Positions 1-11,265 of a DNA stretch of 64,000 nucleotides are shown here, one piece after another (within the stretch, counting starts at the first letter, position 1; each line of letters starts with the position of its first letter). The stretch covers positions 434,001-498,000 of the forward strand of contig NC_089459.1 in the NCBI RefSeq assembly GCF_026210795.1. The letters run 5' to 3'. The stretch is from Rhizophagus irregularis (lineage: Eukaryota; Glomeromycota; Glomeromycetes; Glomerales; Glomeraceae). A program made the position numbers and the translations under genes. Below the pieces are notes generated by a model. The model worked only from the letters and a program-made list of their open reading frames with translations. It was not told the DNA's origin and did not search any database.

Positions 1-90
1 TTAGTTATGCGACTTTATGCGTACTAGTTATGTCATATTAGTTATATGCGTATTGGTTATGCGTATTTTAGTTATGCTTGTTATTAGTCC
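1..90. repeat. Degenerate 13-bp minisatellite at window edge
   Basis: Variants of TTAGTTATGCGTA recur head to tail (TTAGTTATGCG, TTAGTTATATGCG, TTGGTTATGCG, TTAGTTATGC). The array is cut by the window edge, so its full length is unknown. No coding potential is seen. Confidence 0.6.
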
Positions 91-371
91 CTTAAATTGA
101 TTAACTTTTTTTGATCCCTGAATAGCTTTGATGATCAAATTCAACGGAAAAAAACGAAAGAATATTATGGGCATGAAATAAATTATGCGCTAATACAAAT
201 TTTGGTTAGTGTAGTTATTTCTTTTTTTGATTCTTTTATAAAAGTGGAAATTTTTTTTTTATATAAATATAAAGCTAACCCTTTGTTTAACTTACATAAT
301 AACGTTGAATATATAACATTGAATACAAAACATTTATCGTACATTGTGATAATAATATTTACTCGGCCTAC

Positions 372-535
372 TTATTATTATTATTATTATTATTATTATT
401 GTACCCTTATTATATACCTTTTATATACCTTTATTATACCTTTATTATACCTTACTATACCTTACAATACCTTATTATACCTTACAATACCTTATTATAA
501 CCATACCTTATTACCCTTATTACCTTTCCTTTATT
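372..535. repeat. TTA microsatellite and TTATACCTTAC tandem tract
   Basis: A (TTA)n run is followed by many imperfect copies of an 11-bp word close to TTATACCTTAC, ending about 13 bp before the start codon of the first methyltransferase gene. The tract occupies the place where the promoter and leader would be. An apparent reading frame through it is only low-complexity Tyr/Leu sequence and is not annotated. Confidence 0.6.
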
Positions 536-547
536 TACTTTTATACC

Positions 548-1787
548 ATGGGAAAATATTTTTCTAAAGAAAAAAATAAAACAACTAAACCATGTATAAA
601 TTCTCATGAAGTTTTCTCTCGTTCTTATGAAAGTAAAGATGATTATAATGAAGGTGAACATTATATTCATATTGCAACGAGAGATATATTTAAAGTAAAT
701 TTTTCTTCGGATATTCAAAATGTTTTATTAAATCCTAATACAAAAATTTTAGATGTTGGGTAATTATAATTAAAATCACTTTTTTTTTTAATAAAACGCT
801 ATTATATATATTAACGGACTAACATTTTTTTTTTTTTTTTTTTTTACATTAATAACTGAATAACTGAATAACCGAATAACTGAATAAATGCTATACATTA
901 TTACCACACTACACTATACATTTACGTTATACGCTAATAAATCGCCATACATCAACGAATAAATCGAATAAATCGTTATACATCATCGAATAAATCGATA
1001 TATCGAATAAATCGCTATACACACACTACACACACTTAAGTTGTGGGTTCGGATTCTGGTTAACGGAAATGGCATCAGACTTTCCAAAACCTAGTTACTT
1101 CGGGATTGATATTTTACCAATATATCCAAAATCTACATTTCCAAATAATATCACATTTCAACAACATGATATTTTAAAAAGATTACCTTTTGAAGATAAT
1201 TCATTTGATTTCATTCATATACAATTTTTAAATTTTGATATAACTGAATTACAATGGGAAACAATTGTTTTTCAAGAACTTGCACGTATTCTTAAACCAG
1301 GTGGATGGTTAGAATTTTGTGAAATGGAATATGGAATTTTAAATTATGGTCCTTTATCCAAACAATTTGATTTAACAAGTAAATAATTTTTGAATAATAT
1401 TTAATCATAATAACCAAATTTTAATTTATTTTAATTTATTTTTTTTATTTTTTTTTTTTAGTGATAAATTATTTAAGGACAAGAAATGTTAATCCACAAA
1501 TAATTTTACGTAGTCATTCAATATTGAAATCAATTCCATCATTCTCATCATCACATATACATCATAAAAGACGGAAATTTCCGGTAGGATCTTATAAAAA
1601 TCAATTGGAAGAATTATGCGCTAAAAATACAAAACATCAAGTTAAATCACTTTTAAAAGGTCAAATAGGTAAAGATATGAATGTTAAAAAAGGGGACGTT
1701 GATTCAATTACTGATAAAATAGTGAAAGAATTTGAAACAAATAAATCTTATTTTTATATTCATAGAATCTACGTTCAAAAGCATTAA
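548..1787 (+). CDS. SAM-dependent methyltransferase, copy 1 (3 exons)
   Basis: Exons read as 548-759, 1041-1378 and 1462-1787, giving about 291 residues. Joining exon 1 to exon 2 makes the class I methyltransferase motif I, LDVGCGFGFW, with its GxGxG SAM-binding loop; the acidic motif II region (YFGIDIL) and the motif LPFEDNSFDFIH follow, then LKPGGWLEF, a typical post-motif of Rossmann methyltransferases. The substrate cannot be told. The start is the ATG giving MGKYFS, which matches the N-myristoylation pattern (Gly2, Ser6). Both introns are GT-AG; the first is 281 bp and repeat-rich. Gene copy 2 lies 1.7 kb downstream in the same direction with the same exon phases and an exon 2 of exactly equal length (338 bp), so this is a tandem duplicate. 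Function as a methyltransferase is from motifs; membrane anchoring is inference. Confidence 0.85.
845..1040 (+). repeat. Tandem repeats filling intron 1 of methyltransferase copy 1
   Basis: The intron holds two repeat tracts: AATAACTGAATAAC-type words and CGAATAAATCG-type words (several copies each, with CTATACA spacers). The matching intron of copy 2 is only 131 bp and lacks these repeats, so the extra length reflects repeat growth after duplication. Confidence 0.6.
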
Positions 1788-3527
1788 CGGGTATTAAACA
1801 CATTATAACGCATTTAACACACGCATACACATTTACACATGCACTTAAACATTTTTTTACACACGCATTTAACATTTTTTTTTTTACACACGTTGACACA
1901 CGTTGACTACTTTTTTTTTTTACAAACTTCTTTGTCACTTCAATTCACACAATTCACATGCATTTTCATTCATAACGAACCAGTTAAATAAATTCAATCG
2001 TATAAATAATAATTAAACCTTATTGATTATAACGTAATAAATGATTATTAATGATAATTACTGGTAATAATAGTAATAAACAATAATATATTGTAAAAAT
2101 ATGGTTTCTTTTTTTGTCGATTCCTTTATTTTTTTTTGTGTATTTCATTGTGTTTCATGTGTAAGTAAAAAAAAAGAAAGAAAGAAATTTTATTTCATTA
2201 TAATAATTTTATTTGGTTTAAACAAAAATTGTTGAACCTGATGTCATATTGAACTTCTATTGTATTTATTACAATACAAATATGGTAAAATATTTATTAG
2301 GTGAAAATAATGGTAAGCAAAAAATGTAACTGAAAAATAATTTGTAACACATATTCATCAAATAATCAAATATATTGAAAAAATTATATCCACGCCAAAA
2401 TGATCATCAAAATCATTTGTTACACCAACAATCAAAGAAACTATTATTCGATATTCTTTTTCTTTTTTTTTTTACATCCCAAAGATCCACCAAAAAAAAA
2501 AAAAATAATTTTCATTAATTTTTTTTATATATATATATTTTAATATCATTTAATTTCTTTTTCATCATTTATCATTATATTCATCATATCCCCCGTTCGG
2601 TCAGTAAATCTTTCATCGATCACAAATATTTAGAAAGTAAATCCAATCAATATATTATTATATTATTTTATCGGTTGATTTCTTGTTTCGGTTGATTCTT
2701 TGTTTCGGGATTCCTTTCGGCAAATTTGTTATAAATTTTCCCGCAGTGATATTAAAATATATTAAATATATAAATAATATATATATAATTAATATTAAAA
2801 AAGAAAAAAAAATATAAATATTAAAAATATTAATTATTATATCTCTTTTAATCACATAAATATTTTAGAATTGAATTTAAGATTCAATGTTGTGGCTCAT
2901 TTGATTTATATTACTAATTGTTTTATCTTGTTTATCTAGTGACCTTGTGTAACAAAATTTATTAACCCATGTAATATAATTTATATTTATATTTAAAAAA
3001 AAAAAACATTTTATATTGAAACCCAAAATTTTATATTATTGCAGGAAAAAATTTAAAATTTTAACCAATTATTAATAATTATTTAAGATAGTCATTTTAA
3101 CCATCATAAACCGAGTAAAGTCGGATTTTCTTATTAACTTTTTAGAACTTATTGATGGAAAAATAAGGAGTGCAGATCACATGATTTTTTAAAAAGATTC
3201 TGTAACATAGGAAATTTTTTTTTTTTATATTACTTGTAGGGGTTTTACAAAAAAAATCTGCACGAATAGGAATGCGGAGGATTGACTAAAATAAGGTTGC
3301 ATATTCCTATTTGAATTATTATTAATGTATAATATAATATATAATATAATATATAATGTAATATTAATTAAATAATATAAAAAATTTTTATTTTAGATGA
3401 AATAAAAGTTTTTTTTTGAATATAAATAAGGTCTCACCTTTAATTAAAAAAAAAAGAATGATCAGTATAACTTTTTATATTCAATTTTTTCTTTACTTTC
3501 TTTTATTAAAAATATAAAAAAAAAATT
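1788..3527. other. Intergenic, no gene seen
   Basis: AT-rich spacer between the two methyltransferase genes. It starts with ACACACGCATTTAACA-like low-complexity repeats (to about 1915). Several long T and A runs follow. No splice-supported frame or RNA gene was recognised. The last 120 bp should hold the promoter of copy 2. Confidence 0.5.
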
Positions 3528-4700
3528 ATGGGCAATAAAACTTCCCGTTTCCATTTCACTAGAAAACCTCCTAAACCGAAAGGTTACATAAGTAACTATC
3601 ATGAAATGTTATCATCATTTAAACTCGAAGAAAAAAGTGACCACGATGAAAAAGAACATTTGGTACACTTTATAATAAAAGAGTTATTTAAAGGGAATTT
3701 TTCTTCACCTATCCATAATATTTTATCCGATCCTAATGCAAAAATTTTAGATGTTGGGTAATTATTATAATATATATATATATATTTTTTAAAAAGTTTT
3801 TTCGAATAATTTAAATAATTTATAATTTATTATATTTTTTTTAAAAAAAAAATTATTTTTTTTTTTTGAAATTTTTTCGAATTTAAAGATGCGGTTCTGG
3901 TTTTTGGCTCCTTGAAATGGCAGCCGACTATTCAAGTCCTCAATATTTTGGAATCGATAATTTATCAACATTTCCTAAAAGTACCATTCCAAGTAATATA
4001 GAATTTAGTCAACATAATTTATTAGAAGGACTTCCTTTTCCCGACAACACATTTGAATTCGTTCATATACAGTCGGTAGGAAGTGAGTTTACGGAGACAC
4101 AATGGGAAACTTTTGTATATCAAGAACTCGCAAGAGTCCTTAAACCAGGAGGGTGGTTAGAAATATGTGATCCCGAGATTGAATTCTCAAACTGCGGTCC
4201 AACGTTAAAGCAATTAAATCTCACAGGTAAATAATATTTTATATAGAGTGTGTATATATATATATGTATGTTTAATAATTATTTATGTATGTGTATATAT
4301 ATATAATTATTTTATGTATGTGTATATGTAATTATTATTTATTATTTTACTAATTTTTAATTACTCTAACCCTTTAGTATGCAATTGCTTAATGGCAATA
4401 AATGTTAATCCACAAATGGCTTTACGTCATCATTCACTCATTAAATCATTTCCAATATTTTCCAACGTAATTCATGATAAAGGTCACATGCAATTGGGTA
4501 ATTATACTCATAAAATAGGGAAAATTGGTACTCTTACTATGAAAGAATATTCTAGATTCGCTTATAAAGGGCCTATTGGCAAAATTATGAAAATAGATCC
4601 AAAAGATATCAATTCCCTTACCGATAAGATTGAAATTGAATGTGAATTATATAAACCTTATTATTTTTATCATAGGGTCTGTGCTCAAAAAGCAGCATGA
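3528..4700 (+). CDS. SAM-dependent methyltransferase, copy 2 (3 exons)
   Basis: Exons read as 3528-3757, 3889-4226 and 4378-4700, about 296 residues. The splice joins ILDVG to CGSGFWLLEMA, a textbook motif I with GxGxG; YFGIDNL, LPFPDNTFEFVH and LKPGGWLEIC follow in the expected order. The second intron ends with a clear branch-point-like CTAAC and the acceptor TTTAG. The start gives MGNKTS, again fitting the N-myristoylation consensus. Exon 2 is the same length as in the upstream copy and both introns are in the same phases (2 and 1), so the pair arose by tandem duplication. The exon 3 region (GPIGKIMK, DSLTDKI-like) is shared with copy 1 and is probably the family-specific C-terminal cap. 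Substrate unknown; it could act on a small molecule or a protein. Confidence 0.87.
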
Positions 4701-6654
4701 AAACAATTATACATAAGTTATTAATTAATTATTATTTATTATATTCAACATTATTCTATTTTTTTTTCTAAGGTCAAATACATGTAGGTTTAAAAAAAAA
4801 CAATCTTCTTTTTTATTATTTTTTTTTTTTATATATATATAATAATATATAGTTTTAGGCAGAAATAATTATATTTAAAATCGTAAATAGTTTTTTCCCA
4901 ATACTCCCAAAATAAATTTAAAACTTTCATTAATACTCTTGTTCAGGTTCGGACTAAAAAAAAAAAAGGTAAAAAAAGATAAAAAAAGATAAAAAAAAAA
5001 AAAACTTTAATGTTGATATTTCTTATATGGAGATATCGGGTCAAAAAAAAAAAAAGGTGGAAATGAAATAATAATAATAATAAAAATTGTCCTTTCGAAC
5101 AAAAGTATATATTATATTAATTATTAATTTCCAAAAATTTTTTTTTTTTTACAAATTTCAATATCTAAAACTTTGTAAATAGGAATTTGTTTGTTAAAAA
5201 GATTAGAGGGTGGGGAAAGGAACACAAAATAAGGATTTTAGTCATTTAGAATAAGGATTTTGGGATTTACAAATGGGAGACAATATTTTACCGAAACTAA
5301 ATCAAATGGAGAGAATATTCTTTCCATTACCATTTTCAGAAATAATATGAAAATAAATAAATGTAAAATAATGATATTATAAAATCCTATTTTTAATTAA
5401 GATCATCTCCTTTCAACACTTACTTTTTTTGTCTTTAAAATAATATATTGTAAATAAATAATCAACATTCCTATAATGATATATAGTCCAAGGGGCTTTA
5501 TTTTGAATTTCATATTTTGATTATTTTGATTATTTTGGATTATTTTGGATTATTTTGGATTGTTCTAGTCTTTCGGTCCGTCCCGCCCTTCCATAATATT
5601 TACCTATTTACCCGAATTATCTTTACAATGAATATTTTGATTTCATTGTTGAGCCCTTTTTTTTCAACCATTGATAACGATAATCAAAACAAATACTTTT
5701 AATATTTTTAATATTAACGGATAAATTCCCATTATTATTTTAAAATTTCACGTAATTTGCATATATGTCTTATAATGGTAACAAATGGACAAATATGACA
5801 AATATGAAAAACCCCTTTCTTGAAAAAAAAAATAAAAATAATAAAAAAGGATATATAAAAAAGCGTGAACCATTTGAAACATTTTACATTTTACCCCTTA
5901 ATCTAAGTATTTAAACACTAAAAACTTCGCTATATTTTTTTTATGCAGGTTACGTAAAAAAAAACATTCATATATAAAGAATTTCTTAAATATATGCTTT
6001 ATTTATAATTTTATTTGACAATCTTTTTAATGATATACATTTAAAAACCAATACAAGATTTTGGAAATTTGATTCGCAGCTTAGATAATAATTATTTTAA
6101 TTATTCCCGCATATAAGGTGATTTCCGGAAAAATTTTTAATAAAAAATAAATAATTTGTCCAATTATTTATTTTTACTTTTTTTTTATTTTACTTTTTTA
6201 TTTTTGCTTTTTTATTTTGCTTTTTTTTGGGGGCTATTGAGCCGATTGAGCCGATTTAAGCCCCTGCTTTTTTTTCCTTATATATCAAATTAAATCATGA
6301 TTTTTTTTTTGCTTCAATAAATCGGTAATTAAATATATTCGTTCGATTATAAAATGTTGATATAGATATTTGTGTCTCATATAACCATATTATTCTTGTT
6401 ATTCTTGTTATTATTACCACGGAAATCTTTTTATCAAATCTCCTTTAATAATAATAAAAAACAATTTGCATGTTACTATTGTTTTATAAAAACCCTTTCA
6501 AAATAACTAAAAAAGGAAATTTCCAACATGGTTTTTTTATTAGTTACTTTAATATCTCATCTCGTTTCTTTGAGATTGTTCCACTTAATTTTATAAGCCT
6601 CACTTGTCAATAATAGAAATAACTGTTCGTACGGAGATGAATCCTATTATGAAA
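4701..6654. other. Intergenic, no gene seen
   Basis: AT-rich spacer with many homopolymer runs, a short (GGATTATTTT)n tract near 5515-5555 and a GAGCCGATTGAGCCGATT direct repeat near 6238-6257. Short frames here lack splice support, start context and recognisable motifs. Confidence 0.5.
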
Positions 6655-6895
6655 TTTTATAACTATCCCAAATAGTTTTCTAAAATGGTATCCCAAATAG
6701 ATCCTAAATAGTCATCCTAAATAGTATCCCAAATAGATCCTAAATAGTAATCCCCAATAGTTCTTAAATAGTAATCCCCAATAGTTCCTAAATAGTATCA
6801 CAAATAGTTTCTAATAGTATCCAAAATAGTTTGTAAAAGTATCCAAAATAGTTCCTAAATAGTGTCCCAAATGGTGTCCCAAATTGTTCGTATTA
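6655..6895. repeat. AATAGTATCCCAAATAG-type minisatellite
   Basis: About fifteen imperfect copies of a word near AATAGTATCCCAAATAG / AATAGTTCCTAAATAG run head to tail. An isolated extra copy (GATCCCAAATAGTAGG) appears at about 7021, suggesting the array was once longer or was split by an insertion. Confidence 0.7.
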
Positions 6896-7609
6896 AATGT
6901 AGGCGCCTTTTTTTTTAGATAGGGTTCTTGTTATATATATTTGTATTTTCACAGGTGTATAACCATAGGAGCGCGTTCTCAGTTTATTTAACAATTAAAT
7001 AATAATAATAATAAAAAAAAGATCCCAAATAGTAGGAAACAGGAATTTTTTCAAATATCGCGTAATTTTATCATAATGAAAGCCTCCTTTTTTTTACAAG
7101 AATTAAACGGTGTACAGTATCTTTTAGTGTTTACACCAGGAAATCAATTCGTAAATTTTGACTAATCAACATATTCAACGTAGTGACATTTCTTCTCATT
7201 CATTGTTTGAAAAAATGGAATTTTTCTAATTTTTCTAAATATATTTAACTTTATTTTGTCTACTAAACTTCGTGATTCAGTTCAGTGAGAGAAAACCAAC
7301 CATCAAGATTCACTGATTGTACAATACAAAAGATTTGATATTGATTGTGGCGAAAAATTTTATTGCCATGAAATATTCTAACTTATAATTTTTGTACTAT
7401 CATAATTACTCTATTACGTTTACCCTATAACATAATACTATCCTTATAACGTAAGTACTCGTCTTTTATTTCGAAATCTTATCTACTGATAATGAAGGTT
7501 ATGCAGTGCTTTGCATGAATTAATGCATGTGCACAATTTTGTCATATTACCATTATATGTGATCGTTAAGTCCCAATTCTGTGAAACACCCCCCAACACA
7601 GCAGTGTTG
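6896..7609. other. Intergenic, no gene seen
   Basis: Unremarkable AT-rich DNA between the minisatellite and the 365-bp satellite. No frame, RNA gene or promoter could be supported. Confidence 0.45.
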
Positions 7610-9489
7610 GTCATTGGCCGGCTTTGACCGTTGTCTGGACTGTTTGTCCATTGGCGCCAAAAAAAATATTTGCCAATCTATAATGCCGGGCTTGGCCGTG
7701 GCCATTGTCCGCGGCCAAAATTCCAATCACTACCGTATAAGGGAGCTTTAGTACCCTGGGTATGATCCATACAGGTTTGACCCTTACATCTCCCTCCCCC
7801 CTACTTCGTGAGTTTTATTGTCTTATTCATGTAACACCTGAGATGTTTATTTATAAGATCGCCAGAAAATGAGAGTTTTTTGCAGGGTACAGTGCATTGG
7901 GGTACTTTGGTCCGCAAAATACGGTACTAATAGGTATTAGTACTTTTGGTCATAAATTTGATCTTGACCGATTTGGCGTTTTGGCTATTTAGCTGTTTAG
8001 GCCGTGGTCAAATGACCAAAAAAAATCTTTAATTCCGGGCTTGGCCGTGGCCATTACGTCATTGACTGCGGTCATAAGGGGAGCTTTAATACCCCGGGTA
8101 TGATTCAAGTTTCGGACGTTTCTTCTACTGCGCGAGTTTTTATTATTAATGAAGGAAGTTTGAAACTTATATAATAATTGATGTCTTATACATGTAAGAG
8201 ATGTTTATTATATTTATTTAGTTAATAAGATTGCCAGAAAATGGAAGTTGTTTTTTGTAGAGTACAGTGCACAGGGGGTACTGTCACTGTAGTCCGCAAA
8301 ATACGGTACTAATAGGTACTAGTACCTTTGGCCATAAATTTGGCGATTTGGCGATTTGGTCATTTAGCTGTTTGGCCATGGTAAATGGCCAAAAAAAATA
8401 TTTGGCAAATTTATAACGCCGGGCTTGGCCGTGAGGCCATAAGGGGAGCTTTAATACCCCGGGTATGATTCAAGTTTCGGACGTTTACATCTCCTCTATC
8501 TACTGCGCGAGGTTTTGCTATTAATGAAGGAAGTTTGAAATTTATATTAATGTCTTATACATCTGAGATATTTATTATATTTATTTAGTTAATAAGATCG
8601 CCAGAAAATGGAAGTTGTTTTTTGTAGAGTGCAGTACACAGGGGGGTACTGTTACTGTGGTCCGCAAAATACGGTACTAATAGGTACTAGTACTTTTGGG
8701 CGATTTGGCGATTTGGTCATTTATCTGTTTGGCCATGGTAAATGGCCAAAAAAAATCTTTGGCAAATTTATAATGCCGGGCTTGGCCGTAAGGCCATAAG
8801 GGGAGCTTTAATACCCCGGGTATGATACAAGTTTCGAGGTTTGACCTTTTACGCGAGTTTTTATTATTAATGAGGAAGTATGAAACTTATATAACAATTA
8901 ATGTTTTATCATGTAACACCTAAGATATTTATTATATTTATTTAGTTAATAAGATTGCTAGAAAATGGAAGTTGTTTTTTGTAGAGTACAGTAACAGGGG
9001 GGGTACTGTTACTGTAGTCCGCAAAATACGGTACTAATAGGTACTAGTACTTTTGGCCATAAATTTGGCGTTTTGGCGTTTTGGTCATTTAGCTGTTTGG
9101 CCATGGAAAATAGCCAAAAAAAATCTTTGGCAAATTTATAATGCCGGGCTTGGCCGTGAGGCCATAAGGGGAGCTTTAATACCCCGGGTATGATACAAGT
9201 TTCGAGGTTTGACCTTTTACGCGAGTTTTTATTATTAATGAGGAAGTTTGAAACTTATATAACAATTAATGTCTTATCATGTAACACCTGAGATATTTAT
9301 TATATTTATTTGGTTAATAAGATCGCCAGAAAATGGGAGTTGTTTATTGTAGGGTACAGTGCATGGGGGGTACTGTTACTGTGGTCCGCAAAATACGGTA
9401 CTAATAGGTACTAGTACTTTTGGCCATAAATTTGGCCTTGGCCGATTTTGGCTATTTAGTTGTTTAGCCGTGGTCAAATGCCAAAAAAT
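7610..9489. repeat. Tandem satellite, unit about 365 bp, five copies
   Basis: The landmark AAGATCGCCAGAAAATG (or close variants) recurs at about 7855, 8227, 8594, 8951 and 9319, a spacing of 357-372 bp. Each unit also contains GGTACTAATAGGTACTAGTA, GCCGGGCTTGGCCGTG, and the pair GGGGAGCTTTAATACCCC, which is a short inverted repeat, followed by GGGTATGAT. The GC content of this part is clearly higher than the surroundings. The first unit is more divergent and the last is cut off where a retrotransposon integrase fragment begins. Short frames inside the units are not conserved between them. Confidence 0.85.
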
Positions 9490-9697
9490 CCTTCGGCCGT
9501 TCGCATAAGGTATGGTTAAATCGTTCAACTAAACCATTTGTTTGTGAATTATAAGGAGTTGTTTAATTCCAAATTTTTCTAAGAGCTTCTCAACCATTTG
9601 ATTATTAAAATGGGTTCCTCTATCTGACAATAATTTTGCGGGGCAACCATGTTGAAAAATAATATCTTTATAGAAGTTTCTTCCGCAGTAGCAGATT
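9490..9697 (-). pseudogene. Ty3/Gypsy-type integrase fragment
   Basis: Read on the minus strand, this stretch gives LLSDRGTHFNNQMVEKLL and, after a shift of frame, TPYNSQTNGLVERFNHTL. These are hallmarks of the integrase catalytic core of Ty3/Gypsy LTR retrotransposons: the second Asp region (SDRGxxF) and the QTNGxxERxN block with the catalytic Glu. A few residues between the two blocks are missing and the frame changes there, so the fragment is dead. No LTRs, reverse transcriptase or protease sequence were found next to it. It abuts the truncated end of the 365-bp satellite. Confidence 0.8.
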
Positions 9698-10734
9698 GTA
9701 CCCCTGTAAAAAATCTGATCCGTGTTTTATCTTTCCATATTTTTTCCGTGAATGTATCATTTTAATGGAATTTATAGCCTTAAATCATGGAAATTTTCAT
9801 CTCGCTAACACGGATATCCGTGAATGTATCATTTTCACGGAATTTTTACGGAAGACACGGAGAAATAATGGAAATATTCGGATAAAAATTTTTTATAGGG
9901 TACGGCCAAAATCCAACACTTCCTTCCAGGATAAGTGATCAAATTGAAACCATAGATCAAAAAGAAACTGGAGAAGATGAAATCAGGTACTTCAAATAGC
10001 AAATATTTCTTATTAACGCGAAAAGTTAAGATGATATAAGGGCATTTAATAAGATTTACATTTATCACTCCAATTGAAATCAATATTAAATTATATAAAA
10101 TAAAACAAGCTTCTATGAAATTATTTTGTTCAGAATCAATGTTTTAAATTATAAATTGTTCTGTTTAAAGTCAATATGATAAAATCTAATTCCATATCTG
10201 TATCTTATAATTCTTGATATGATATACTGTATATCTTAATTGTTAAAAATTGGACTATTAATTACGAAGGCTTCAATGCTTAAAAGTAGTTTACAATTAT
10301 AATTAAGTTGGGTATTAAAATATATGCATTGAGATATCCTATTTCATTCAGTGTTTACTATCTGTTCATGTTAAAAATTGAGATCTTTAATTAAAACAAT
10401 GAATTCTGAAGAAAAATTCATGATACGTATATACTTTATACCATTACATGATATACAATATGCATAGATAAAGGATCATCTATCATAAATAATAACTTCA
10501 ATTACTTTTTAACATTATCAAGTTTTAGCGATTTTTAACCGTCAGATTATTTTGCTTTTAAAAAAAAAAGAAACAAAATTTTGCAAGAATAATTTAAGAA
10601 AATATTTGCAATAATAAGAGATAATTTTATGATGTATACATATTTAAAAAATTTTGTATTTTTTTTAAAAAAAAAATTGTTATAATAAATAAAAGTCTTG
10701 ATTCTATTAATTCATTATTCTTTACTTTGTCATT
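9698..10734. other. Intergenic with a short duplicated CCGTGAATGTATCATTTT word
   Basis: The word CCGTGAATGTATCATTTT occurs twice (near 9748 and 9819), each followed by a GGAATTT motif, in a region rich in CACGGA. This may be the edge of a degraded repeat. The rest is plain AT-rich sequence with no supported gene. Confidence 0.4.
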
Positions 10735-11265
10735 GATCATGATCGTTGTCGGACCGATTCCCAACATCCATTTTCCTGACGTAACCTTTTCCCGACAACG
10801 ATTTCCCGACATGACATTTCCCGAAAATCAAAATTTTGAAGAATGTTTAGTTTCAATTAAAACGTGCACATGATCAGACAGCAGATATATCATGTGTTTT
10901 CATATTATCAAATTTGAACTTAATATAAATTACGTAATTTTATACTTATGTTCAAAAAAAGATTTTTTTTTAAAAAATACAATATAAATTAGATAAATTA
11001 CGCGGTAAAATATATTTATTATATAAGAGTCAAGTATTTTTTTTTAGTAAAATCAAAGAATCATTTTTCGTAATTTAGATTTCGGGAAAATGTTATGTCA
11101 ATGTCTTTCGGGATATATTTTCGTTGAGATAATACCATGTTGGGAAAAAGTAATTTCAGGAAAATGTCCATTCGGGATTTTGACTTGTCAGGAAATCGTT
11201 GTCAGGAAAAGGTTACGTCGTATACTCGTATCGAGAAATCGTGCCGTAACCGTCATGATCTTGAC
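10735..11265. repeat. Foldback (inverted repeat) element
   Basis: The segment 10778-10810 and the segment 11187-11219 are reverse complements over 33 bp with two mismatches (core CGTTGTCGGGAAAAGGTTAC). Further TTTCGGGAAAATGT words extend both arms, and the outer ends share GATCATGA in inverted orientation. The loop of roughly 370 bp is AT-rich and has no gene. The structure fits a non-autonomous foldback or TIR element; no clear target-site duplication was found. Confidence 0.65.

Noticed and set aside
202-567. Plus-strand frame of 121 codons upstream of the first methyltransferase
   Set aside because: It is a translation of TTA and TTATACC repeats (Tyr/Leu/Ile runs) and overlaps the real start of the methyltransferase gene.
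8608-8799. 63-codon frame in the 365-bp satellite
   Set aside because: Not conserved in the other units; stops or shifts occur at the same place in neighbours.
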